64,000 nt of DNA. It comes from Ustilaginoidea virens. Taxonomy: Eukaryota; Ascomycota; Sordariomycetes; Hypocreales; Clavicipitaceae. This document shows, piece by piece, positions 37,833-48,300 of the stretch. Position numbers and translations under genes: made by a program. The stretch is taken from positions 1,612,001 through 1,676,000 of the forward strand of contig NC_057318.1 in assembly GCF_000687475.1 (NCBI RefSeq), written 5' to 3'. Numbering within the stretch: position 1 is the stretch's first letter; each line of letters begins with the position of its first letter. Below the pieces are notes generated by a model. It was not told where the DNA came from. It worked only from the letters and a program-made list of their open reading frames with translations, and ran no database searches.

Positions 37833-38548
37833 TGTTGCAAAATGGTGACTCAGAACACTATTGGAAAGTATACTAAGTACCGACAGTGGTATATAAAGCG
37901 TTATAGAATAAAATAAAGAGCTGGTTAAAGATTTAAAGCGCATAAGAGGTTGACTAGAGCAAAGATATTAGGGAAATCTGATTCTAATTGTTAGTAATTA
38001 TTCTAGCTAGAAAGAGGGAATTTTGGGCATATTTCTACTATCTTGAAAAAGTGGTTGAAAATAATAAAAAACCGTAAAAATAGCGAAAAACCCGACGAAA
38101 AGTCGGTCTGCCCAACCGTGCCCAGTCTATGCCCAATATCCTACCCAATGCCTACCCAACCAAGCCCAGTGGCTTGTAGCGGTGTGCCGGATGCCCTATA
38201 ACAGCCTGCCGTACGGGCCAGAAGCCTTATATCGGTGTGCCGTAAAGGCGCGGTGTAGCGGGTGACTGTATGTAGAAGGCCGAAGGTGCTGTTTTGCCTA
38301 TTTGGTAATCCCGTAGAAATGCGCCGCTTGTTGTGGGCCCTGTGGCCCACTGTGACCGGCCGCTGTGGCCGGCTGTGGGGCGCTATGCCGGTGCCGTGAC
38401 CGGCGCTGTGGCCCACTGTAATCGGCGTTGTGGGGCGCTATGCCCCACCATAGCGCCTAGTATAGCCACCGCGATATCTCAACGCAGAGACGTCGTATGG
38501 TGGCGAGACCAGTACCAAAATACAGCTAAAAAGGCGCTGATTTCAACA
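37833..38548 (-). repeat. 5' LTR of copia A2 (716 bp)
   Basis: Ends on the + strand with GCGCTGATTTCAACA. The GC-rich core (38,330-38,470) has two 66-bp-spaced copies of TGTGGCCCACTGT (38341 and 38407), each followed within about 40 bp by TGTGGGGCGCTATGCC. It also has the inverted pair GACGAAAAGTC near 38,095. Confidence 0.94.
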
Positions 38549-38553
38549 CCCGC

Positions 38554-39627
38554 GAATGGCAATATCGGCTAAAAGATCTGATTTCTAGTGAAGGATTTTT
38601 ACTATTAGCGTCTGATGCTGCCGTCTTTTATAATAAGCAAACCAGCACCTTTATCGTTACTTATGTTGATGACTGTCTATTAGTTGGTCCTAATATAACT
38701 TATATTAACCAGCTAAAAAGAAAATTTCATAAGGTTTATGCTATAGAAGACCGCGGTCCGGCTTCCTTCTTTCTAGGCGTATAGATTATACGGAACAGGA
38801 AGGAAGGTTTACTATAGCTACATCAAGCCCAATTTATAGCAGAGGTCCTAGCTAAATTTGGCTTATAGGATGTTAAACCTCAGCTAATTCCACTATAACC
38901 AGGGGTTCTAAATGAATCTAGTGGAAAAGACCTTAACCCTACGGATTAAAGCCTTTATCAGAGCCTTACTGGCACTATAATGTGGCTTATGATGATGACT
39001 AGGCCCGACCTAGCATTTCCTACCCAATATCTCTCTCGGTTTATGACCAAGGCAACTACTATGCATCTAAATGCTGCGAAAGGCGCTTTTAGCTATCTTA
39101 AAGGCACTGAGAATATAGCTATTTATTATCGTACTATTAATAGTAAGCAACAGCCTATTATAACCGCTTATTCAGATAGCGATTTTGCTGGCTGTAAAGA
39201 GACTTCTAAATCAATTGGAGGTTTTCTTACTACTATTAATAGTGGTCCTATCAGCTGGCGTTCTAAGCGTGCCTCTTTAGTGGTACTATCTACTTTAGAA
39301 GCCGAATCAGATGCTTTACTTGAGATAATCCGTGAGGTACAATAGCTATCTAACCTCTATAAAGAGCTAGATATTAATATAGAACGCCCTATACCGCTAT
39401 ACTGCGATAACCAAGGCTCTATATCTAATTCTAATAACCCCAATCAGCATACTCGCACTAAGCACATACTATTAAAATTCCGGTATATTAGGGAGCAAGC
39501 CCAGCTGGGCTTGGTTAATATTACCTACTTACCTACTAATAGTATGCCTGCTGACGGTCTTACCAAGCCACTGCCGGGTCCTAAATTTACCAGGTTCCGT
39601 GAGTTACTAGGCCTTAGGGCCTGCTAA
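38554..39627 (+). pseudogene. Copia B gag-pol, C-terminal 358 codons (RT core, RNase H)
   Basis: Continues the B frame directly after the right CCCGC with EWQYRLKDLI. The RT catalytic box YVDDCLLVG is intact at 38662-38673. Six stops follow (39,000 region and one after REVQ). RNase H reads SDSDFAGCKETSKSIGGF near 39,170, LSTLEAESDALLE near 39,290 and YCDNQGSISN near 39,400, keeping its acidic residues. The C-terminus NSMPADGLTKPLPGPKFTRF is a typical copia ending; TAA is at 39625-39627. A 121-codon uninterrupted stretch (38980-39345) shows how light the damage is. Confidence 0.93.
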
Positions 39628-39750
39628 CTTATACTATTCTTACCAAGGTTTTTTATATATATATTTTTCTTTGGCCCTTTTTTAATGCATTTTCTTTCCC
39701 TATCCTTAATATACGATTAGCTTGCTACTACAGTAGCTAATCAGAGGGGG

Positions 39751-40579
39751 TGTTAAAATCCTATGGTAGTCTACTAGACTGCTGGCCCTTCCACCGTCTC
39801 TTGGACTCACGACTGTCCCACCAGACTTATAGTGGTCTTACCAACCTTAGGCCTTTACCGTTTACCTTCCGGATTTTCAGTGGATTAGTACTGTATACCA
39901 AATAAGGTAGGCCTTTATCGGGCATTATTTTTGGTAAGGCTTGATATGACGTATCGGGCCTTATTTTTAAATATATGGTAAGGCGGCATATGACGTACCG
40001 GGCCTTATTTAAAAATATTTAATACGGCCGGATATTACGTGGGCACACCAGGCCTTATTTTAAAATATTTAATACGGCCGGATATTACGTGGGCACACCG
40101 GGCTTTATTTAAAAGATATTTAATACGGCCGGATATTACGTGGGCACACCGGGCCTTATTTAAAAAATATTTAATACGGCTGGATATTACGTGGCACACC
40201 GGGCATTATTTTAAATATTTAATACGGCTGGATATTACGTGGCACACCGGGCATTATTTTAAATATTTGGTAAGGCTTGATATGACGTATCAGACCTTAT
40301 TTTTAAAATATATGGTAAGGCTGGATATAATGTGGTATAATGGGTATTACGAGGAGCTCTCTTATTGGCTACCTTGGATGCCTGGGCCTACCCTCTCTTT
40401 TAGATATATTTAGGATAGCTTTTCCCCTTCTTTCTAGATAGTAGAAGGGTAGCACAATCGAACTTGTTAATGCACTATATGCCTCTTGACTCTTTTCACC
40501 TTTCCTGCGTTTCTGGTTATTTATATTTGTCTTGCCTTTATACCGGCTTCACTTTATATTTACCCTCAGAATTGTAACA
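39751..40579 (+). repeat. 3' LTR of copia B (829 bp)
   Basis: Same length and ends as the 5' copy (TGTTAAAATC...AATTGTAACA), preceded by AATCAGAGGGGG and followed by TSD TATAC. It holds the same minisatellite at about 39,925-40,330. The open frame of 124 codons across it is a translation of that repeat. Confidence 0.95.
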
Positions 40580-40584
40580 TATAC

Positions 40585-41515
40585 TAAGGCTATTAGCTTA
40601 AGCTAAGTTTAATTTAATATCTTTAATAGGGATATTCTTAGAGAATGAGGTAGGAAATCCTTTAATAATAATACTAAAGGTGCGGACGTTTAATGCGGCT
40701 CCTATGCTAAATATAAGGGGGATCCATATAGTTTCTATAATAAAATAAGATGCAGCTTCTATAAATATAACGACTATATCTCTACTATAAAGTCGGCGGG
40801 CTGCTATAGTATTAATACCTCTAGTAGTAGTATTTACTGCTTTTATAATTTTAATTGGGGTTCTCTATTGTAGGTTCTTAATAATACTATCTCCTTTAAT
40901 TATTATTTTGTAATAGATCTTTAGCGGTATAGGTAGGATAGTCGGTCTAGGTAGTGCGGTTAATAGTATACTTTTAGCAGTAATACTAGCCTAGGTTATT
41001 CTAAAGGGGGTTTTTAAGGCAAAAGCTTTATTTACGGCGCCTTCTACTACTTTTTCTAGATTTTTAGTTATAATAAGATTTAAATTCGAATTTAAATTTA
41101 GGGTAGGATTGGTTCGGTTAATACATTTAATACTATCAATTAGGCTAATAATAGCATTCTATATATTTCCCAGTATAGCTACCGGGATATCGTCTGCAAT
41201 CTTTTAGTAATACTATTTAAGTAATTCGGTTTCTTCTCGGGTTCCTATATTAGTTTATATGGTATTGCCGCTAATTCGTCTATAGTTATTATTAGCGATA
41301 GTAATATAGTGGTTATAGTGGCTCAATTCGAGTCTACCCTTATTTCCTCTATCTATATCTATAATTTCTGCCGCCTCGACCGCGCCTTCCTCCTAGTGCC
41401 GATACGCTATCAGCGGATAAGATAAAACAAAGTAAGGAATTAATCTAGCAACTTTTTGATTGTTTTAAGGGTATATTCGCGCCGGTACTAAGGTGCGGGC
41501 GAAATCGCGAAAGTT
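40585..41515 (-). mobile_element. Tad-like LINE D, 5' segment (ORF1)
   Basis: On the - strand, 40,950-40,670 reads LPRPTILPIPLKIYYKIIIKGDSI, then KAVNTTTRGINTIAARRLYSRDIVVIFIEA and W-PLIFSIGAALNVRT. This has the pattern of ORF1 proteins of fungal LINEs upstream of their zinc knuckles. The zinc-knuckle part lies left of element B (25.1-25.4 kb), joining across TATAC. The segment's right end is GGTGCGGGCGAAATC near 41,515. Confidence 0.75.
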
Positions 41516-41542
41516 TTCTTTATTGAGGTAAGATATAATTAG

Positions 41543-42676
41543 GGGTCTCTATATAGTAATTCGCGGTATAGCTAAATTTAAAGTATTAGTAGCACTATTA
41601 TAGATAGATAGTTTTATTATATAGTTTAGCCTTAAAGATTTCTATTTAATAGATAATTCTAGTCTTATAGAGTCGGTTTACTACTTTTATATTAATTACT
41701 CTAATAATTAGGGGGGCTTTTATTACTTCTTTATAGGGTTTTCTTATAATAACTCTACTAATACTAGGGCTATTAGCTTAGACTAAGTTTAATTTAATAT
41801 CTTTAATAGAGATATTTTTAGAGAATTAGATGGGGAATCCTTTAATAATAATATTAAAAGTGCAGACGTTTAGTGCGGCTCCTATACTAAATGCAAAGGG
41901 GATCTATATAGTTTCTATTATATAATAGGATACGGCTTCTATAAAGGTAATAACTATATCGCTACTATAGAATCGGCGGGCTACTATAGCGTTAATACCT
42001 CCAGTAGTAGTATTTACTGCTTTTATAATCTTAATGGGGGTTTTTTATTGTAAGTTTTTAGTAATATTATCTCTTTTAATTATTATTTTGCATTGGATTT
42101 TTAGCGGTATAGGTAGGGTGGTCGGTCTAGGTAATATAGTTATTAGTATGCCTTTAGTAGCAATATTAGCCTAGGTCATTTTAAGGGGGATTTTTAAGGC
42201 AAAAGCTTTATTTATAACGTTTTTTATAACTTTTTCTAGATTATCAATCGTAATAAGGTTTAAGTTTAGGGCAGGGTTAGTTCAGTTAATATACTTAATG
42301 CTATCAATTAGGCTAGTAATAGTATTTTATATATTTCTTAGTATAACTGCCGGGATATAGTCTGCGATCTTTTAGTAATATTATTTAAGTAATTCGGTTT
42401 CTTTTTGGGTTCCTATATTAGTTTATATGGTATTACAGCTAATTCGTCTGTAATTATTGTTAGCAATAATAATATAGTGGTTATAGTGGCTTAACTTGAG
42501 TCTACCCCTATTTCCTTTATCTATATCTATAATTTCTGCTGTTTTAACCGCGCCTTCCTCTTAGTGCTGATATGCTATTAGCGGATGGGGTAAAATGAGG
42601 TGAGGAATTGATCTAGTAACTTTTTGACTATTTTAGGGGTGTATCCGCGCTAGTACCAAGGTGCGGGCGAAATCCT
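41543..42676 (-). mobile_element. Second tandem copy of the LINE ORF1 region
   Basis: This block repeats the LINE D sequence at 25.23-25.455 kb plus 40.58-41.51 kb at an offset of 1168 bp (for example CTATCAATTAGGCT at 41133 and 42301). Both copies end in GGTGCGGGCGAAATC. The copies differ mostly by transitions. Only ORF1 is present, and the part past the zinc-knuckle region is missing. It is either a local tandem duplication or the stump of an older copy into which LINE D inserted. Confidence 0.7.
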
Positions 42677-42835
42677 ATCTTATCTGGAGACGTAATATTT
42701 TAAAAAGATAATTCTATATTATTATTAAAATATAAATAAAATCGCAATCTTTAAAAAGATATATACTAGTCTTAATTTTAATTTAATAATACTGCTTTAG
42801 CACGCTCTGGAATACTTAGATTTGCTAGCTTAAAT
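42677..42835. other. Short AT-rich spacer, unassigned
   Basis: Between the LINE copy and the solo LTR. Contains A/T runs and no recognisable gene; ends with TSD TAAAT (42831-42835). Confidence 0.5.
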
Positions 42836-43178
42836 TGTCGGAATCGCTGTCGCAAGGTGCCCAATTGGGCACCAATTGGGCATATTGCGACGAATGTGCC
42901 GTGCACACCCGTTACGCACAATATGGCCACTTTTGCCCCTTTACCCCTAAGCCCGGTAGGGCACGCGGATAGCCCGGCCCGACTGCGCCGATGCACGTGA
43001 CAACGGCACACACACAAAAAGGCCACATTGTGTAATTACCCTCTTTTGCTTCCTTTCTTTCCTCTTAAATAGTCAGTCATTAGTAAAGCAATCAAATCCT
43101 TTACTTGGTGACCTTACGGTATATGATACCACGCGCGCGACCCTACGTATAACTAGGTACCCCGAGTTTATATCAATA
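42836..43178 (+). repeat. Solo LTR of the copia C family (343 bp)
   Basis: TGTCGGAATC...TATCAATA, flanked by an exact TAAAT duplication (42831-42835 and 43179-43183) with no internal region. This indicates insertion followed by LTR-LTR recombination. Sequence is closest to the LTRs of G (both end CCGAGTTTATATCAATA). Confidence 0.93.
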
Positions 43179-43191
43179 TAAATGATATATA

Positions 43192-43544
43192 TGTTGGAAT
43201 CGCTGTCGCAAGGTGCCCAATTGGGCACCAATTGGGCACATTGCGACGGATGTGCCGCGCATACCCGATGCGCACGATATGGCCACTTTGGCCCCTTTTG
43301 CCCCTTTACCCCTAAGCCCGGTAGGGCACGCGGGCAGCCCGGCCCGACTGCGCCGATGCACGTGACCACGGCACGCACAAAAAGGCTATATCGCGTAATT
43401 ACCCTCTTTTGCTTCCTTTCTTTCCTCTTAGTTAGTCAGTCATAATTAAAGAAGTAAATCATACCTTTGACCGGTGACCTTACGGTATATGATATCACGC
43501 GCGCGACCCTATGTATAACTAGGTACCCCTTAGTGAAACCAATA
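43192..43544 (+). repeat. 5' LTR of copia F (353 bp)
   Basis: TGTTGGAATC...GAAACCAATA. The palindrome near its start is larger than in C: 20-bp arms GTCGCAAGGTGCCCAATTGG with a GCA loop at about 43,205-43,247. Confidence 0.93.
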
Positions 43545-44126
43545 CTGATTAGTGAGGTTGAAGTTTATTTTACAGATTAGCTAGGACAACAAGAAGAGAC
43601 GATTTAAAAAGATCGTGCTAATAAGGAATGTGATTTAGCCTAATTCAGTCGAAACGGCTTATATATTACGGACCAAGGGATAAATTAATTGTGTCTAACC
43701 TTCCCTACTCGTCTATCACGAGGAATAATCGCCAAATATTATACTGATTGATTGTATCAGTTAGTAACGATCGCTGAATATTACGATATCTTTGGTTATG
43801 CCGGGAACTACAGAACGCCAAATCTATCGTGATACTATTAGCAGGCACAAAACGCAGGTTCTTACGCAAGCAACTCTGAACCGCAACAATATCTACGGTA
43901 AAGGACCTATTTACCGATATACAGTCAAATAAGCAAACGGAATGCCTATAATATCCTACCCGACTATTGCTTCCTTCCTTACTTCCTTCCTTCTTTCTTT
44001 TTATTAATTACTTCCTTCTTTCTTCTATTAATTACTTCTTTTTAATTACTTCTTTTTAATATCTATGCCAAACGCTCCTTATCTCTCTGCCTTTTCTACC
44101 TCATCCTTACCTCTATTAATATTACA
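43545..44126. other. Leader of copia F
   Basis: Untranslated leader parallel to that of C. It holds ACTGATTGATTGTATCAGT, a potential hairpin near 43,742, between two CGC-AAATATTA-type words. A CTTCC-rich tract lies near 43,970-44,050. Confidence 0.55.
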
Positions 44127-44442
44127 ATGGAGGCACTACTACCGGAAAAGCTTAAACCTTTCGCTAAGATTATTATAAAAGACTAGATCGATTCGATAGA
44201 CTAAGTTGACCCTATAAATGCTACGGACGAACAGTTATACAATCGTATCGCCTACCTCATTAATAGTTATACAATAGGCGATAAGAAGGATGATGATCTA
44301 TGGAATAATTCCGTGAGGATTATAATGAGTGGACTGAGGAGCTATTCAGCCGTATTAATAAACGGCTCCTATAGGAATTCCGAACAACCTTACGGAAACG
44401 TGGGGTGTATGTTGGAAGCACAGGATCATCAACAATCATGAC
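44127..44442 (+). pseudogene. Copia F gag, 5' part before insertion of G
   Basis: Starts MEALLPEKLKPFAKIIIKD with an intact ATG, matching the C frame. A one-base deletion relative to C near 44,300 (CTATGGAATAATTCC against CTATAGGAACAATTCC) shifts the frame. G is inserted after 44442 and the sequence resumes at 51841. Confidence 0.85.
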
Positions 44443-44782
44443 TGTCGGAATCGCTGTCGCAAGGTGCCCAATTGGGCACCAATTGGGCATATTGCGACGA
44501 ATGTGCCGCGCACACCCGTTGCACACGATATGGCCACTTTTGCCCCTTTACCCCTGAGCCCGGTAGGACACGCGGGCAGCCCGGCCCGACTGCGCCGATG
44601 CATGTGACCACGGCACGCACAAAAAGGCCATATCGTGTAATTACCCTCTTTTGCTTCCTTTCTTTCCTTTTAGATAGTAGTTATTAGTAAAGCAATTAAA
44701 TCCTTTACTTAGTGACCTCCCGGTACATAATACCATACGCGCGACCCTACATATAACTAGGTACCCCGAGTTTATATCAATA
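44443..44782 (+). repeat. 5' LTR of copia G (340 bp)
   Basis: TGTCGGAATC...TATATCAATA. Has the enlarged palindrome of F and ends with the CCGAGTTTATATCAATA version shared with the solo LTR. Confidence 0.93.
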
Positions 44783-45320
44783 CTGATCAGTAGTGATAAC
44801 CACCACTCACAGGATTATATCCCGCAAAGAACGGTATATTATAGATTAGTAAGATTACTCTTAAAGAGATAATTTCTATTGCAAATCGTGCTAATTAGGA
44901 AGGCAGATAACCCATTCCGTTGAACGGTTATACTGCCAACTAATTAGAAGAACAATATAGACCTCTTCTACTTTTATCTATTATAAAGGAAGAAAATATA
45001 CTAACTATTATGATCTTTAATGATACTCTTAGTATTTAGGAGGCGGCTAACCCATTCCGTTAAACAATCTACTGCTAACTATAGGAGGCAAATAACCTAT
45101 TCCGTTGAATGGTTATCTTACTAATTAACCCCTTTTTTTCTTTCTTTTATTCTACCCTTATAGATATCCTTATAGATACCCTTATAGATAAAAGCCCTCT
45201 TGCATTCCTTATAATAACTTTATAAGGCACGAACCTTACACTCTTTGCAATATATTCCCCCCCTTTCCCCCTTTTTTGAACCCTCCTCTTAATACTATAG
45301 CACGATTATAATTATTAATA
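44783..45320. other. Leader of copia G with three 35-bp repeats
   Basis: The leader contains three related units at 44,897, 45,038 and 45,083, of form AGGMRGCRRMTAACCCATTC followed by CGTTGAACGGTTA. Each can fold through ATAACC...GGTTAT in the best-preserved units. C and F lack this array. The rest is T-rich and has no coding signature. Confidence 0.65.
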
Positions 45321-48300
45321 TCATAACCGGCATTGCCCGAAAGGCTATAACGATTTGCCCCCCTACTTAATAATAATTAGGCTATTGCGATAGAGCCAGT
45401 TACCCCTGATGCTACTACTATAGTATTATATAACCGCCTGGCCTTCTTGATCTATACCTATGAGAAAGACCGTATTATTAACGATAACCTATAGGAACTA
45501 TTCTACGAAGATTATAGTGAATAGGATGAATAGCTATTTAACCGCATTAATCCTCTATTCCTATACGAATTCCGTATATACCTATGGGATTATAGTGTGT
45601 ATATCGGAGTATTAGGTTCTATTATAATACCTACCTTAATGGAATGCCTTTAATAATAATAGAACCTTAAATAGCCTTAAAAAGAGATCGACCGTTAATT
45701 AGGGCGTAAAATATTCCGGTTACGACTCAACCCTTATAAGGAAGTATTAATACCTATTAGCAATTTCGACTAAGAAGTTATAGGCTTACGGAATTTATTA
45801 CAAGTATCTACTGCAGTAAGACCCTTAAGAAGATCCTTATAAGTCTTAATATTAAGGGACTTTATAATACTAAGGGTGGTACGATTATATTTATAATAAC
45901 TTATTATCCCCCCCTTAATATTGAAGAAGCCTTTTGCCCCTATCCCTACTAAAAAAGAAAAAGGCTAATCCTAATAACTAAAAGGGAAGATACCTATTTA
46001 TAATAGGTTACTATTCGAAATAGGGAAAAGCTCCCGCCAATAATATGCAATGGCCGATAAAGACTATAGCCCGACCGATCAAATATTTCACCCTAGGGGT
46101 TATACCCCTAGCTAGGCTAGCCGAGGCGGCTACCTTAATGCCCCTCAAGGTTATAGCATACCTAATAGAGCTCGGGTTATAGGCCCCAATAATATACTTC
46201 CTTTTATAGAGGACCTTAATGATAATACCTTCTAAGCTAATGCCGCCCCTAATACTAGATATTACGAATCGCGGTATTACGGCCTGCAGGCCCTAATGCC
46301 TCATCCAATAATGCTAAAAATAGGTACGGCACCTAGCCCTTCCCGCTAATATTGGCCTATTTAGGCCGATGAACAGATAGTTTTAATAGGAGTACCAGTA
46401 AACCTAGACCGACCCAGGTTATAGGATAACCCAGTAAGAGATCCCGCTAGCCTACCGTAAGGCTACCGATAAGCCGTTCTAGAATACCTTTCGGAATAAT
46501 AATACTACTAAAAAAATTATTTCCGAACTAGATTTAATAATATATTGAAGAAGATATCTAACCTTTTATATAGCTATTATATAGAGGATAGATATAGTGG
46601 CAAAATAGATGATTTCTTTATACTAAAGGTTATATCCTTTAAAAGCAAGTGCTGCCTATTAGGATTACCTAATAATATATTCGCTAAAGCCTTTTAAATT
46701 ATACTTATTAGTGATACTAAGACCTACTATTTTGATAATATCGAATGCATTTATAATACCTTTACTTTTAACAATATAGTCTATAAAATTAAAAGCTATT
46801 TCGAAAATAAAAGTATAGAGTAATTCTATTTGCACTATTGGAATAGAATAATACTCTAATTAACTATCGCAAAATATCCTAATAAATTAAAGCTAGAATG
46901 CCTTAATATCCTATTAGAGGAACTTTAATGCTTATATTATAGTCTTTTTCCCCCCTTTATAGCTGATATAGAGCTTCACCGATAAGTCCTTAATGCTATA
47001 AGGGATACCCCTAAGTATAGCCAGGTATTGTATTGTTATGCCTCTACATTCGAGGGCCTTACTACTGACCTATAGCGATCTCTTTCAATCTACAAGACTA
47101 TCTATATAACTTAATAGTATTATTTCCTTTAATAACAGCCTTAGTAATATTAGGATGTTGAAGATATTGATATTGATAATAATATAGCGTTATTCATAGA
47201 CCGTAGATACGGTTAATCTTATAACCGGTATTAACGCCCCTAACGATATAGACCCCCTTAACGATAATTTAGCTTATATCAATAATATTAATAATAGAAT
47301 CGTGCCCTTCTAGATAGGCCCTATTAAAGAAGATGCTTTATTTGCAATAAAATAGGGTATTAGTTATCTAACTACTCTAATAAAGAGTAATAAGAATTAA
47401 AAGACTAATAGATAAAGAACCGATCCTACCGTACTGCCCTTAATAATAAGAAATTCTGTATTTTCTTATAGGAATACGAAGAGCTTAGCCCCTAAGGCCT
47501 TGAAGAAGAAGAGGCTAATCTTAATAATATTATCGGTAATATCAAGGTAATAATAGTAGGGGATATAAACTGGGATGCAGAGAATGCTGCTATACCGCAA
47601 ATTACAGCTACTTAGTATTTCCAAGCCCCTACATAAGCCGACCTATCATTATCTATTAAGATATTATAAGCCTTATAAGATGAATTATACCGATATGCCT
47701 TCTTATATATCAACCTTTTCCGAATGCCTTTACTAAGCCGTAATTCTGCCTTTCTAGAAGAAGAATACTATAGTAACTATACCTTTTACGGAATCTTACT
47801 AAATACCGGCGCCTCTAGCCTATTAATAGTAGGCCTAGGTTAAGCAAAGGCCCTAATGCGATTAATAAAGACCTTAACTATCGAGATAACTAATAAGAAG
47901 TATATAGTGAATTTTAGAGCAGGCTCTACTATATCCTTTGGTATACTAAATATCCCGATAATATTTAGCAATATCCCTTTCTACGTTCTTAATAGTAGTA
48001 CCCCCTTTTTATATTCTATTACGGATATAGATAGAATAGGCGTGAAGCTTGATAATCTTAATAACCTATTTATCTAAAGGGATATTAAGGTCCCGATTAT
48101 TAGGAAATAGGGATATCTATAATAGACTCTTAATGCTATAGATACTGCAGCCTTCTATCTATCATTATAAGAAATCTATTAGCTATATTGTCGATTTGGG
48201 CACCCCTCTATTAATAGGCTCTCTAAATTGCTTCAATAGGCTAGTTATAATAATATTAACCGCAATATTATCGAGAGTATTACCCATATATGCCATTAAT

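Larger units (their letters stand above)
30916..38548 (-). mobile_element. Complete copia element A2 nested in the RT of copia B
   Basis: A 7633-bp element on the - strand with two 716-bp LTRs (30916-31631 and 37833-38548) and an exact 5-bp duplication CCCGC (30911-30915 and 38549-38553). Removing it and one CCCGC restores the B frame through the conserved KQAPRE site of copia RT. Gag starts at 37520 and pol ends at 31715. It is the same family as A1. Stop density is clearly higher than in its host B. Confidence 0.96.
25456..40579 (+). mobile_element. Complete copia element B (interrupted by A2), inserted in LINE D
   Basis: Two 829-bp LTRs (25456-26284 and 39751-40579) and an exact target duplication TATAC (25451-25455 and 40580-40584). 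Without A2 the element is about 7.5 kb. Just after the 5' LTR lies GGTTATAAGCCTGGG, complementary (with transitions) to the anticodon arm of initiator tRNA-Met. AATCAGAGGGGG precedes the 3' LTR. Its gag-pol is one frame of 1656 codons with only about 30 stops, clearly less damaged than the other elements here. Confidence 0.96.

Noticed and set aside
40039..40413. 124-codon open frame with a repeated protein sequence
   Set aside because: It is the minisatellite of the B 3' LTR read in one frame; it lies wholly within an LTR.
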